A stretch of 30,416 bases of DNA from a virus. The DNA lies in the IMG/VR virus record IMGVR_UViG_3300025000_000323, positions 1 to 30,416 of that record; one strand, 5' to 3'. Numbering within the stretch: position 1 is the stretch's first letter; each line of letters starts with the position of its first letter. Below are positions 13,126 to 20,520 of the stretch, piece after piece. The translations under genes and the position numbers were made by a program. Under the pieces are notes generated by a model. The model was not told the origin of the DNA and did no database searches. It was given only the letters and a program-made list of their open reading frames with translations.

Positions 13126-13209
13126 CGCCGAATCGGGGCACTGCTTGCATCCGCAGGTATAGATTACTGTCGCACCACAACTAGAACACGCTTTCGGGTC
13201 TTGACTCAT
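13102..13209 (-). CDS. 35-residue cysteine-rich zinc peptide
   Basis: ATG 13209 overlaps the upstream stop by four bases, and GGAGGG is seven bases before it, an excellent site. The peptide starts MSQDPKACSSCGATVIYTCG and has seven cysteines in CxxC, CxC, C, C and C positions, including CSSC and CGCKQC. Such tiny proteins are single zinc-ribbon or double-knuckle modules. Its stop codon falls inside a DnaA-box sequence. I know no function. It fits the run of mini zinc proteins in this part of the window. Confidence 0.62.
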   Translation of the reverse strand: MSQDPKACSSCGATVIYTCGCKQCPDSACGWSQCG

Positions 13210-13430
13210 TTACTAACCCTCCATTTCTCTTTGGCGTTTGCAACGGATCCGCAGTTTAGGCATTTGTACTTAGCCCTGCTAATTCGTTTTCTCCCCTTAG
13301 CTTTAACGCCAACAATCTTGATACTGCCGCAAACTCCGCATTCTTGGATGATTCCGCAGTTTAGCTGGTTGGTCATTAGCCAGTAGGCTATTCTGAGCTT
13401 TTTGAAGATGGTTGGGGTTTGTTTAGGCAT
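13206..13430 (-). CDS. Small zinc-ribbon protein
   Basis: A 74-residue protein. ATG 13430 overlaps the upstream radical-SAM gene by eight bases; the site GGTGG is weak, so translational coupling is likely. The sequence is basic, with a helix 'TPTIFKKLRIAYWLMTN' and a classical ribbon 'IQECGVCGSIKIVGVKAKGR', then 'YKCLNCGSVANAKEKWRVSK'. The two CxxC knuckles about 22 residues apart form one zinc site. A nucleic-acid-binding accessory role is plausible, but no family is recognised. Confidence 0.65.
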   Translation of the reverse strand: MPKQTPTIFKKLRIAYWLMTNQLNCGIIQECGVCGSIKIVGVKAKGRKRISRAKYKCLNCGSVANAKEKWRVSK

Positions 13431-14175
13431 TGGAGCCACCGTTCATCTCTAACCTTAGATCCTCTTTGATGTAATAATTCCAACCTTTTTCTTTGCAGAT
13501 TCGTTCTGCTTCAGTTCCGAACATTTTCCAATCAGTTGAACTCTTCCAATTAAAATGATTTAACTTTCCGATTTTCAACAATGTGTCAGGCCTAACCATA
13601 GACGGCAATGTTTTTATTGCCTCTAATATTTCCGATGGGTTGATAACCGGCTCGAAGCTTGCCCAAGTCTTAACTCCTGCTTTCGCGACATCCTGCAACG
13701 TCGCAACCCTTTCTGCTGGTGATGCCGCACATGGCTCCTGTTCATTTGCAACTTTCGCCGATAAGCAGGTTAACGTGATTCCAAAACTATCCTCCGAATC
13801 AAGGAGATCAAAGTCTCTCCTTGCTCGATCTCCACCCTTGGTGAGGATTTGAACATGAGCGCCTGCTTCCTTAATGGCCATAATTACTTCACGCGTTACG
13901 GATGTGTCGATTAGTGCAGGGTACGGGTCACAGGTAAAACAGAGCATGATAGTTTTCCCTGCGTGTTTACCTTTGGATAATTGCTTTTTGGTAGCCTCAA
14001 CTATTCCCTCACGCGGCTTTACGTCTTCTCCAAAGGTTTCATTCGGGCGCCAACGCTCGAAGTTCTTTTTACTGAAACAGTACCAGCATCCGTGATTACA
14101 GGAAGTGTAAATATTTAAAGCAAAATCCGCATATTCTCCAGCCCTTCCCTTTGGTACATATATCGGATTATTCAC
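13423..14175 (-). CDS. Radical SAM protein, SPL / Rv2578c-like
   Basis: A 250-residue protein using GTG 14175, eight bases after GGAGG; the start overlaps the preceding small gene's stop. 'NIYTSCNHGCWYCFSKKNF' supplies the canonical CX3CX2C cluster (C26, C30, C33). Further conserved steps are 'TIMLCFTCDPYPALIDTSVTREVIMAIKEAG', 'VQILTKGGDRARRDFDLL' and 'FGITLTCLS', followed by 'KTWASFEPVINPSE'. This set is typical of the spore photoproduct lyase-like radical-SAM branch common in phages. The true substrate in phages is unknown; DNA repair or modification is guessed from similarity. At 250 residues it is a compact, complete domain. Confidence 0.82.
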   Translation of the reverse strand: MNNPIYVPKGRAGEYADFALNIYTSCNHGCWYCFSKKNFERWRPNETFGEDVKPREGIVEATKKQLSKGKHAGKTIMLCFTCDPYPALIDTSVTREVIMAIKEAGAHVQILTKGGDRARRDFDLLDSEDSFGITLTCLSAKVANEQEPCAASPAERVATLQDVAKAGVKTWASFEPVINPSEILEAIKTLPSMVRPDTLLKIGKLNHFNWKSSTDWKMFGTEAERICKEKGWNYYIKEDLRLEMNGGSNA

Positions 14176-14306
14176 GCTTGCTTCCTCCTTTTTATCTCAT
14201 CCCACCGACAATCCCCAGTGTAGACATATTTGCAGTCTTTCTTACCTTTGCAGTCATTGCATACGCAAGCTTGTCCCTTACAGGAGGTTAGGCACTTACA
14301 AGGCAT
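14172..14306 (-). CDS. 44-residue cysteine-rich protein
   Basis: ATG 14306 overlaps the end of the previous gene by 11 bases and has GGGAGG eight bases ahead, a strong site. The peptide starts MPCKCLTSCKGQACVCNDCK and has nine cysteines in 44 residues (CKC, CKGQACVC, CNDC, KDCK, TGDCRW) plus many lysines. Its stop shares four bases with the GTG of the radical-SAM gene, so the two are coupled. It could be a metal-binding partner of that enzyme, or an independent zinc peptide. The assignment is inference. Confidence 0.62.
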   Translation of the reverse strand: MPCKCLTSCKGQACVCNDCKGKKDCKYVYTGDCRWDEIKRRKQA

Positions 14307-14520
14307 CTGCTTTGCCTCCCACGATCAACTTCAGAGTATGAGCTAAATCTTTAACTACGCACATCCCTGTGCTAGATACCCACCAAGCGCATCCTTCCTC
14401 TTTGCACGGAATATATCCGCCACTAATCATTGAGAGTGCACATGCCTTTTTGGTTGACATTCCAGCCAGAATTTCTTTAACCTTTTCTTGGTTTACTGGC
14501 ATTTGATTAGGTTCCATCAT
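14296..14520 (-). CDS. Hypothetical protein with two cysteine pairs
   Basis: A 74-residue protein starting at ATG 14520 (a second ATG is next to it at 14517), with GGAGGGGG about 12 bases ahead; this choice overlaps the preceding gene by 14 bases. 'VNQEKVKEILAGMSTKKACALSMI' is a helix, and 'IPCKEEGCAWWVSSTGMCVVKDLAHTL' has CxxxxC and C...C spacing, suggesting a small metal or disulfide knot beside a Trp pair. This CAWW-type pattern is common in short phage proteins. Function unknown. Confidence 0.58.
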   Translation of the reverse strand: MMEPNQMPVNQEKVKEILAGMSTKKACALSMISGGYIPCKEEGCAWWVSSTGMCVVKDLAHTLKLIVGGKADAL

Positions 14521-14758
14521 TGCAAGGCACCCCCTCCTTCGCCTTAATAACCTCAATCCGCTTAAGGACTATCTTCCCTCGCATAACCGAGCTGAGTATG
14601 GCCCCTAGAATGGTGTAGAGAGCATCTTGGCTCTTGATAATTACCGCATCAGATCGGTTGGCGCTTAGGTCCTTGCTTGTCCCTGCATAGTACAGGTCGT
14701 TGATGACTAGGAGTTTATTCGCGAACTTGGTTGAATTAGCGCATCCCTCATTACTCAT
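14507..14758 (-). CDS. Hypothetical 83-residue protein
   Basis: ATG 14758 overlaps the upstream stop by four bases. The sequence has a predicted strand-helix core, 'FANKLLVINDLYYAGTSKDLSANRSDAVIIKSQDALYTILGAILS', then 'VMRGKIVLKRIEVIKAKEGVPC'. No motif or family is recognised, and it is not cysteine-rich like its neighbours. The alternation of short aliphatic strands could be a small alpha/beta domain. Confidence 0.55.
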   Translation of the reverse strand: MSNEGCANSTKFANKLLVINDLYYAGTSKDLSANRSDAVIIKSQDALYTILGAILSSVMRGKIVLKRIEVIKAKEGVPCNDGT

Positions 14759-15249
14759 TTTTCCACCAAATATCCTTTCTTTATCAACTTCTCCTCGTGT
14801 AATTTCTGCTGTTCATCAACCGAAATGCCAAACTTATCCGCAATAGCATAAATCATCGTTACTGCGCTCTGGGCTACATCAAAGGCTTCTTCAATTAGCC
14901 TGAGCGGATTGTTTTCACCTGTTTTTAATCTAGGTTTTTCTCCGCTCATCTGATTACCTTTACTGATAATTTGGAGCAACTCTCCCAACTCTTCGATTAG
15001 CTTATAAGTGCATGATTCGATAGTTGGGTAGAGACCATTAAGGCGGTCAAAGGATATAAATTCATCCTTGGAAACTTCATCATCCTTGGGTATAAACCAC
15101 TCTCTGTGGAGGCATAATGTGCCGTTGCAATTCACCCTCTGACAATCGGTGCAAATTTCCTTTCGTTCCCACCCCTTCTGATTTTCTGGAGTGCAATCGC
15201 TTTCGCACTCCGGTTTTTCATGATTACCACAATTTTCACAGGTTTTCAT
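14755..15249 (-). CDS. MazG-like NTP pyrophosphohydrolase with N-terminal zinc region
   Basis: A 164-residue protein, ATG 15249 with GGAGGG six bases ahead. Residues 1-50 hold many cysteines (CENCG, CESDC, CTDCQRVNCNGTLCLH), a treble-knuckle zinc part. Residues ~80-160 are MazG-like: E86-E87-x-x-E90 in 'LIEELGELL', then E120-E121-x-x-D124 in 'RLIEEAFDVAQSAVTMIY'. These acidic residues bind Mg and hydrolyse nucleotide triphosphates such as (d)NTPs. In phages such enzymes may clean the pool of odd nucleotides or lower the alarmone ppGpp. The fused zinc N-terminus is unusual. The enzyme class is inferred from these motifs. Confidence 0.72.
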   Translation of the reverse strand: MKTCENCGNHEKPECESDCTPENQKGWERKEICTDCQRVNCNGTLCLHREWFIPKDDEVSKDEFISFDRLNGLYPTIESCTYKLIEELGELLQIISKGNQMSGEKPRLKTGENNPLRLIEEAFDVAQSAVTMIYAIADKFGISVDEQQKLHEEKLIKKGYLVEK

Positions 15250-15578
15250 GCTTTACCCTCCGTTTCTATCCTTGTAAGTTCATTCTCAAGGCCTTTAAGT
15301 TTCCTAGTATAGAAATCCATAGAGTCCTTTAGGTTTAACCGTGTGTCCGATATCGCTTGTCGAAGCTCTTGGGCTCCGCATAGTTTAAGAAACTGACTCT
15401 CGTTCATGCCATGTCGGCGTTTAAGATAATCCGATGTGCACCTAGAGTGCATGATGATGTTGTCGAAGATCCTCCACTCGTCTTCCCAAACAAGGTCGTC
15501 ACATACAGGACAAGTGTCAACGATACAACCCGAGGCCACGACTAGCTTCCCTCTGTAATGCCTGCCCGTAATGCGCAT
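15246..15578 (-). CDS. Hypothetical protein with zinc site and coiled coil
   Basis: About 110 residues from ATG 15578; a GTG at 15539, just after the preceding stop and about ten bases after GAGGG, would give 97 residues and is equally plausible. Early comes 'VVASGCIVDTCPVCDDLVWEDEW', with a further cysteine in 'MHSRCTSDYLKRRHGM', forming a plausible zinc site. The last ~45 residues form a coiled coil (DTRLNLKDSMDFYTRKLKGLENELTRIE). It resembles the small 'recombinase-accessory' type proteins seen near RusA in phages, but I do not recognise a family. Start uncertain. Confidence 0.55.
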   Translation of the reverse strand: MRITGRHYRGKLVVASGCIVDTCPVCDDLVWEDEWRIFDNIIMHSRCTSDYLKRRHGMNESQFLKLCGAQELRQAISDTRLNLKDSMDFYTRKLKGLENELTRIETEGKA

Positions 15579-15772
15579 TCCGTACAAGCTGCAGTACAAC
15601 CCTGAGCCTTAACCTGACGCGTGAGATCTGATTCCCAACATTCAGCACCGCACACTGGGCAGGTAACAAGTTTCCAATCTTTGTGTCGACTAGCGTCCGG
15701 TATATTGCGCTTCAAGGGCATACATGCGATCCCCCTGTCTCCCGGCTTATGTGGTGTGATCTTTATACTCAT
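15542..15772 (-). CDS. Hypothetical zinc-finger protein
   Basis: A 76-residue protein starting at ATG 15772, overlapping the RusA stop by four bases. The middle and end carry 'VTCPVCGAECWESDLTRQVK' and 'CTAACTECALRAG', which give two CxxC pairs about 20 residues apart plus extra Cys, a clear zinc knuckle pair. The front half is basic with prolines (KITPHKPGDRG, LKRNIPDASRHKDWK). Its position directly after RusA is where phages often have a DNA-binding helper. The role is not known. Confidence 0.62.
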   Translation of the reverse strand: MSIKITPHKPGDRGIACMPLKRNIPDASRHKDWKLVTCPVCGAECWESDLTRQVKAQGCTAACTECALRAGITEGS

Positions 15773-16140
15773 GGTGACTCAACCTCCCAAATCTCGATTT
15801 CCATCCGTTCTTGCTTTTCATGCTGACAAGGTATCTTTTCAACCGTAGCTTTCTGCACCTGTCGGTCGTCAATCCATGCGACTTTATTGCAACCATCTAA
15901 TGCACTTTTCAAATAATTATCTACGTCGCCATCCAAGCCCATCGGTGTAGAGACGCCATGTAGGTACACTTTGACATTCACGGTTACTGGATTAAAAATC
16001 GGTCTTCGCGTCTGGCTTAATGCCGTCCAACTTATCTGCTCTTTATAAGCAAGGTATCTGGCCGCCGCAGGTTTGATGAACTTACCCCGGCCGGTCATTC
16101 TGACAGCTGGGATCGGGCGGCCGGGGATTGTTATGAGCAT
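15769..16140 (-). CDS. rusA: RusA-family Holliday junction resolvase
   Basis: A 123-residue protein, about the E. coli RusA length of 120. 'MLITIPGRPIPAVRMTGRGKF' is the family start (P.P..R.R). 'GLDGDVDNYLKSALDGCNKVAWIDDRQV' has the metal-binding acidic set D70, D72 or D74, and D91/D92 with the conserved K78. It would cut four-way junctions arising in replication and recombination, cleaning branched DNA before packaging. It overlaps the YopX gene by ten bases. No strong ribosome site is evident, so coupling is likely. Confidence 0.86.
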   Translation of the reverse strand: MLITIPGRPIPAVRMTGRGKFIKPAAARYLAYKEQISWTALSQTRRPIFNPVTVNVKVYLHGVSTPMGLDGDVDNYLKSALDGCNKVAWIDDRQVQKATVEKIPCQHEKQERMEIEIWEVESP

Positions 16141-16556
16141 TTAGGGTCCCCTAAGAGCTCTGGGTGTTCGAAGATATTACCGATGACTTCGATCTGGGTA
16201 AATTTCAAAAACAAAGAGGCATCGTAATGCTTTAACCCTCCGATATGCCGTAACCAATACATTCCGTTCTTGTATTTCACAACCCGTATATAAGACTTTT
16301 CTTTTCCATCCAACGGGCTTATATACGAATATTTAACAATATCTTCCTGGTATATTTCCTTGCCGTTTTTGTCGCAAACCCCAGCGAACTGCAAATAAGT
16401 TATTTTTGATGCATACGGTCCCCTTGGCTTAACCCCACTGTTTTTGAAAATATCATTGATATCTCCATGGAATTCAGGGTGATAATTCATGTACGACGGT
16501 ATATTGTCTGAATTACATTCAACCCATGCCCGAAACTTAATCTCTCGACTACTCAT
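16131..16556 (-). CDS. YopX family protein
   Basis: A 141-residue protein with ATG 16556, 12 bases after GGAGG; an upstream TTG would sit on the ribosome site and is rejected. The start 'MSSREIKFRAWVECN' and the segment 'YLQFAGVCDKNGKEIYQEDIVKYSYI', with 'VIGNIFEHPELLGD' at the end, are the defining YopX pattern (IKFRAW, L.QFTGL.DKNGKEI+EGDIV, VIGNI+E.PELL). YopX proteins are small phage proteins of unknown function, common in Gram-positive phages. Its start overlaps the DUF3789 gene by eight bases. Confidence 0.88.
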   Translation of the reverse strand: MSSREIKFRAWVECNSDNIPSYMNYHPEFHGDINDIFKNSGVKPRGPYASKITYLQFAGVCDKNGKEIYQEDIVKYSYISPLDGKEKSYIRVVKYKNGMYWLRHIGGLKHYDASLFLKFTQIEVIGNIFEHPELLGDPKCS

Positions 16557-16659
16557 AGCTCTTCCCAACCTCCTCGTCTGACCTACTCGACGCTACCATC
16601 AGTGCAGTTGTTATCATCCCGATCACGCCGCCAAGGAATAAACCTAGTCCAAATAACAT
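16549..16659 (-). CDS. DUF3789-like 36-residue membrane protein
   Basis: The ATG at 16659 shares one base with the methyltransferase stop (TGATG). The peptide has one strong membrane helix, MLFGLGLFLGGVIGMITTAL, then MVASSRSDEEVGKSYE. This one-helix Gly-rich start with a short 'ASS/ASR..DE' tail is the DUF3789 pattern from Gram-positive phages. Function is unknown. It overlaps the YopX start by eight bases. Most gene finders miss it because of its size. Confidence 0.7.
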   Translation of the reverse strand: MLFGLGLFLGGVIGMITTALMVASSRSDEEVGKSYE

Positions 16660-18260
16660 CAAGTTTCACTCTCCTCGCCTGAAAGCATCAGTAAGTTTTC
16701 TGAACTGTAAATGAAATAGTCCCGTTTTTCCAAAACCCTTTCGTATTCTTTCTCTCCCTCAAATCCATCTATGACAGCTTTTTCCTCGTTGCTCATGTCC
16801 TTGTACTGCGCCTTACCATAACTAGGAGGCAACCATCCTTTACGCTGGCTTCCGAACAGGTTGAACTTCTTGAGGATGTCGAGATTCGTGAACTCGATAT
16901 GGCAGGTTCCCTTTTTGAAAAACGTCACGGTAAAGTATTTGAGTTGGATCTTTTTGGTTTGCAATTCCTTACGAGCCTTATCAAGAATCTCTTTCAGTTC
17001 GATATGTTCCGTAAGCCCGCCATCAAGGTAGTTGAAAACTTTTTCAGTATCCCTCAATTTACTTACCACTTGGTAATCGTTGGGTGTATATTCTCCTCCC
17101 CAGCGAATATCATTAAACCCCTTCAAAGGAATAATGACTTTTTTGTTAATGATCCACGCCTTATTTGTCTTCCAGCCATCGTAAAAATGAATATTCTTAG
17201 ACATTTCATCATGCCAATGGTGCTTGTTGGAGAACTCCTCGAACAGGGCAAGAATGGTACTCTCAACACTCTTCATCATCAACTTGGATATATCTTCTCG
17301 GATCTGGTAGATATTGTAGAGCGAGAAATCGTAACCCTGAAGTTCTTTGATTTTCTCCATGTACTGCTTCTGCAATAAAGATGTGAATAAACTGGCAAAT
17401 ACATCGGATTGAAATAGTGTTTCCCAATATTTATAGCGAACCTTCTCGATAAAAGCATCCTGCATAGTTGGCGGATCATCGTTCTCGTCAATAGATAAGT
17501 GAAGGATAGGAGAACTATTTCCTTTGTTAGAAACAAGGAAGAACGGCCTCATGGCGTAGTATTCGTTAATTAATTTGATACCCACCTTAACCTCGAAGTT
17601 GTATTGCTCGACAATTCTCCTTAGAAAATCAGCACTTGTTACAGATTGGGAACTTTTCTCCTGCGTCTTGTGTATTTCTTCTTTCCTTAAGCCTTCGAGA
17701 ATAACGCTTTGCTTATCAGCTTTTGGAATATCAACCTTGATTAGAGCAATCATTACGTCAGTCTTTCGTTCTGCATCAGCAAATGCTCCGTCCATGAACT
17801 CAATATCCGCCTCGTATTCGTCCAACTTACGACAGAGGTCTTTGCGGATGTTAGAATAGGGATTCCTTACCGTTTCAGCGTTTAGTAAGCAAACTACCTT
17901 GCCGCCGTCTTTTTGCATCTCCAAGGCCTTGAGGAGGTGCTTGTCACCTGTTGAAAATGGGGGATTCATTATGATTGCATCGTAGGCCTTAAATGTCTGA
18001 AGTGTAAGAAAATCGTCATGAATAACTCTAAATCCCTTACCCTTGAGAATGTGGCGAAGATTATCGTCGATTTCTACGGTATCAATTTTTTGTCGATAAT
18101 TACTACAATTATTGGACGTACGTTCCTTGATCGCCTCTGCGATATCACCTTTTCCTGCGCTTGGTTCAAGTATTGTTTTTATTTCTCCAAGCTTGATTCC
18201 AGAGAGCATTTTACGGATTACATTTGGTGGAGTAGGATAAAATTCAGTTGCACCAAACAT
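16659..18260 (-). CDS. DUF4942-containing DNA adenine methyltransferase-like protein
   Basis: A 533-residue protein whose ATG follows the sliding-clamp stop directly. Residues ~5-165 are a SAM methyltransferase domain: 'TEFYPTPPNVIRKML' start, 'ILEPSAGKGDIAEAI' (motif I), 'VEIDD' (motif II), 'YDAIIMNPPFSTGDKHLLKALEM' with NPPF (motif IV, N6-adenine type). The rest has the DUF4942 region, with 'FYDGWKTNKAWIINKKVIIPL' and 'YFKKGTCHIEFTNLDILKKFNLFGSQRKGWLPP'-like blocks. It probably methylates phage DNA against restriction. No nuclease partner is encoded nearby, so it is a solitary enzyme. Confidence 0.85.
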   Translation of the reverse strand: MFGATEFYPTPPNVIRKMLSGIKLGEIKTILEPSAGKGDIAEAIKERTSNNCSNYRQKIDTVEIDDNLRHILKGKGFRVIHDDFLTLQTFKAYDAIIMNPPFSTGDKHLLKALEMQKDGGKVVCLLNAETVRNPYSNIRKDLCRKLDEYEADIEFMDGAFADAERKTDVMIALIKVDIPKADKQSVILEGLRKEEIHKTQEKSSQSVTSADFLRRIVEQYNFEVKVGIKLINEYYAMRPFFLVSNKGNSSPILHLSIDENDDPPTMQDAFIEKVRYKYWETLFQSDVFASLFTSLLQKQYMEKIKELQGYDFSLYNIYQIREDISKLMMKSVESTILALFEEFSNKHHWHDEMSKNIHFYDGWKTNKAWIINKKVIIPLKGFNDIRWGGEYTPNDYQVVSKLRDTEKVFNYLDGGLTEHIELKEILDKARKELQTKKIQLKYFTVTFFKKGTCHIEFTNLDILKKFNLFGSQRKGWLPPSYGKAQYKDMSNEEKAVIDGFEGEKEYERVLEKRDYFIYSSENLLMLSGEESET

Positions 18261-19328
18261 CTATGCCACCCTAACCGGTAACACAATGTGAATATATCCC
18301 TCATCCCTAATCAAGACCGGAGAGTACATCCCGTTAAACTCCATCTCTACCGTTTCCCCAACTGAGTCCAAGGCATCTATGATAAATCGAGCATTAACGG
18401 CAATATCAATCGTTTCTCCGCTGTGTTCTACGTCGATACGCTCGTTAATCTTCCCCTTTTGGCTTGCTCCGGCTATGGAAATACTATCTGATCCCTTCAG
18501 CTTAATAACCTTTGATTCTCCATCGGTGAAGAGTGTAGATCGATCAATTGAACCTTTAAATTCACTGTTCGATACCTTTATGGCTGATAAGTACTCCTTT
18601 GGAATAACCTGTTTGTAATTCGGAAATTGACCCTCGATCGTACGAACAAAAATCTTAGTGGGACCAGATTCGAGAATTAACTGTGAACCATGCGCCACTT
18701 TCAGTTTCATGTCACCGCTAAATTTCAAAGCCTCCACAAGCGCCTTTGCTGGCACAATACCTTTCCACTCATCCGCCGAATCAATGTCGCTCGTTACGAT
18801 AGCTAGTCGATGTGTATCAGTGGCAACAAACTCTATCTTTCCATCCTTGATCGCTATCAAGATCCCTGTAAAAATCGGTCGATTGGCTTCAAGGGAGACC
18901 GCCTTAATCGTTTTAGTTACACCTTTTTTAAGTATTTCAGCAGGGATGTTTATCTCACCGTCTGATATTTCAGGAAGTAGCGGAAACTCATCCGTTGGCA
19001 AGGTTTGTAGCTCAATAAACGAACCCTTGTACTTAATAGTCATTGTTCCATCTTCGACACTAATACTGACTTGAGAATTTGGAAGTTTTTTAATTATGTC
19101 CGTGAATATTTTGGCCGGAACAACGCACGAACCCTCTTCCTCTGTGTCGATAATCTGAACCGTGTGTTGTATGCCAATCTCTAAGTCTGTTGTTGAAAAT
19201 TGAAGGTATCCATTTTCTAAATTTATAAGAACACCTTGAAAGATGGGATTAGATGATTTCGATGATACAGCCTTTTGCACGACCGATATCGCATCGTTTA
19301 AGATCGATTTGTGGCATGAAAATCTCAT
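18261..19328 (-). CDS. dnaN: DNA polymerase III beta subunit (sliding clamp)
   Basis: A 355-residue protein from ATG 19328 behind GGAGGAG; a longer frame (377) has no ribosome site. Host clamps are about 366 residues. Family marks are 'AVSSKSSNPIFQGVLINLEN', 'LEIGIQHTV', 'ADDTHRL'-type 'VATDTHRLAI', 'FPNYKQVIP', and the last strand 'YSPVLIRDEGYIHIVLPVRVA' (host: '..M.P.RL'). Three domains are present. A phage-encoded clamp replaces or competes with the host clamp and suggests a phage-guided replisome. The closest host form could not be checked. Upstream of it is a leader inverted repeat. Confidence 0.9.
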   Translation of the reverse strand: MRFSCHKSILNDAISVVQKAVSSKSSNPIFQGVLINLENGYLQFSTTDLEIGIQHTVQIIDTEEEGSCVVPAKIFTDIIKKLPNSQVSISVEDGTMTIKYKGSFIELQTLPTDEFPLLPEISDGEINIPAEILKKGVTKTIKAVSLEANRPIFTGILIAIKDGKIEFVATDTHRLAIVTSDIDSADEWKGIVPAKALVEALKFSGDMKLKVAHGSQLILESGPTKIFVRTIEGQFPNYKQVIPKEYLSAIKVSNSEFKGSIDRSTLFTDGESKVIKLKGSDSISIAGASQKGKINERIDVEHSGETIDIAVNARFIIDALDSVGETVEMEFNGMYSPVLIRDEGYIHIVLPVRVA

Positions 19329-19349
19329 TTTGCTCCTCCGATCTAAGTG

Positions 19350-19396
19350 ATTTGAGGGGCCCTGTTGGTATGTAGTTGGCCCCAATGCTGTCAAAT
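19350..19396 (-). promoter_or_regulatory. Inverted repeat and TTGACA box upstream of dnaN
   Basis: In the 77 bp gap before dnaN, ATTTGA pairs with TCAAAT and GGGGCC with GGCCCC, giving a two-part hairpin (7 nt asymmetric gap on one side). On the minus strand a perfect -35 box TTGACA (19394-19389) lies in the upstream arm, but only a poor -10 follows. It may be an operator or an RNA hairpin controlling clamp synthesis. The start site is not assigned. Confidence 0.4.
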
Positions 19397-19405
19397 AGTA
19401 TTTAC

Positions 19406-20119
19406 TTACTCGGTTATTACGACTTTTCCGGATTCGACCAGATCGGCAAGCGCGATTTCAAAGTACAGCTTGATATTCCTTCTAGCCCGAATCTTCCAAG
19501 CTCCACCGTCAGCCTCGAACAGCGCGGCATCCGGTCCAGTGCGTACTCTGAGTAAGAATTCGGAAACCGGTTGTTCGACTTCAAGGAATGTTCGGAAAGG
19601 AGCTAGTTTAACGATTGGCTGCAACCATGCATTTTCAAGCATCTGAACACCCTTTTTGGTGGTAACTTTTTGAGTGATCCCGTCGTCTGCCGTAATTTTT
19701 ATGTCTTCTTCGGTTATTTTGGCAAGATTAGCAATGAGCGCATCGCTTAATTCCGTTTGAACAAATGCACTTTTTAGCAAAATGTTCATTTGTTCGATAT
19801 CCATAAAGCTTCCAAGGGAAATTTGGGGCAATTCAGCCACCGCAGAGTAAAGATTAAAACGTTCAAAGTCACCACGTAGTGTAGTTAAGACAATTACTTT
19901 TGTCGGGCTTTCTACATGCACCACAAGATCATTAAGGCCCTCATGGTTGCATTCCTTGACGATTAGCTCAACTAAGCTAGCTAAGGTCTTGGTCGAGAAT
20001 ACCGATGGTTTGTTTTCTGGAACCATTACGAGCTGCTTATTGGTGAATTGATGGCCGTTAAACTCAAACTTCTCGACATCACGCAGGCTTAAAAGTTTCT
20101 CGATAGCTGCTTTAATCAT
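19406..20119 (-). CDS. Conserved phage protein, possibly DUF2303-like
   Basis: A 237-residue protein with ATG 20119 about 11 bases after GAGGAG. It contains 'FTNKQLVMVPENKPSVFSTKTLASLVELI', 'VHVESPTKVIVLTTL', and the end block 'LAPFRTFLEVEQPVSEFLLRVR' with 'ALFEADGGAWKIRARRNIKLYFE'. The PFRTF.E.EQP.S.FL.R and LFEADGG.WK blocks are the strongest family marks, and they recall the DUF2303/YfdQ group. That group is of unknown biochemical role and often sits next to recombination genes. It lies upstream of the clamp gene. The family call is from memory of the pattern. Confidence 0.6.
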   Translation of the reverse strand: MIKAAIEKLLSLRDVEKFEFNGHQFTNKQLVMVPENKPSVFSTKTLASLVELIVKECNHEGLNDLVVHVESPTKVIVLTTLRGDFERFNLYSAVAELPQISLGSFMDIEQMNILLKSAFVQTELSDALIANLAKITEEDIKITADDGITQKVTTKKGVQMLENAWLQPIVKLAPFRTFLEVEQPVSEFLLRVRTGPDAALFEADGGAWKIRARRNIKLYFEIALADLVESGKVVITE

Positions 20120-20160
20120 AAAATTACACGCTCCTCAAATTTTAATTCTTTCCTTTGGAC

Positions 20161-20520
20161 TTAGTTGTTCACGAGCTTCAGTACATTTACTTCCGGTTCG
20201 ACAAACATGGATTCCTGATTCGGGTCGCTCTTGGTTAACTCCCTGGCCTTTGGCTTACCGTTGTTATCTTCCTCGACAAAAATACTTGTTACGATGGATT
20301 TAACGGGTGCAAGGGTTGATTTAGCTTGTGCCGTGGTTTGCGTGATTTGGCGGTCCTCGTTGGGTTTGAAGGTCAAGGTCACCGTCAACTTACGCGCCAC
20401 TGTCGGTACCGTATTTGGGTCTATGATATTTGCCATGATCTTATTGGCTTCGTTGTTGATCTGTTCTAGGATCGCCCCCCCGGCCATCTCTAAGATGTTA
20501 ACCTCACGTATCTTTACCAT
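20161..20520 (-). CDS. Conserved phage protein annotated elsewhere as replication terminator-like
   Basis: A 119-residue protein behind AAGGGGTG. 'MAGGAILEQINNEANKIMANIIDPNTVPTVARKLTVTLTFKPNEDRQ' and 'TTAQAKSTLAPVKSIVTSIFVEEDNNGKPKARELTKSDPNQESMF' are familiar: a short helical start, 'NI.DPNT....RK+T+T', and 'LAP.K...T.++ E' features. Close-looking proteins in clostridial phages often carry the label 'replication terminator protein', but I know of no experiment that supports the name. It sits between the coiled-coil gene and the DUF2303-like gene, in the replication-recombination zone. Confidence 0.65.
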   Translation of the reverse strand: MVKIREVNILEMAGGAILEQINNEANKIMANIIDPNTVPTVARKLTVTLTFKPNEDRQITQTTAQAKSTLAPVKSIVTSIFVEEDNNGKPKARELTKSDPNQESMFVEPEVNVLKLVNN

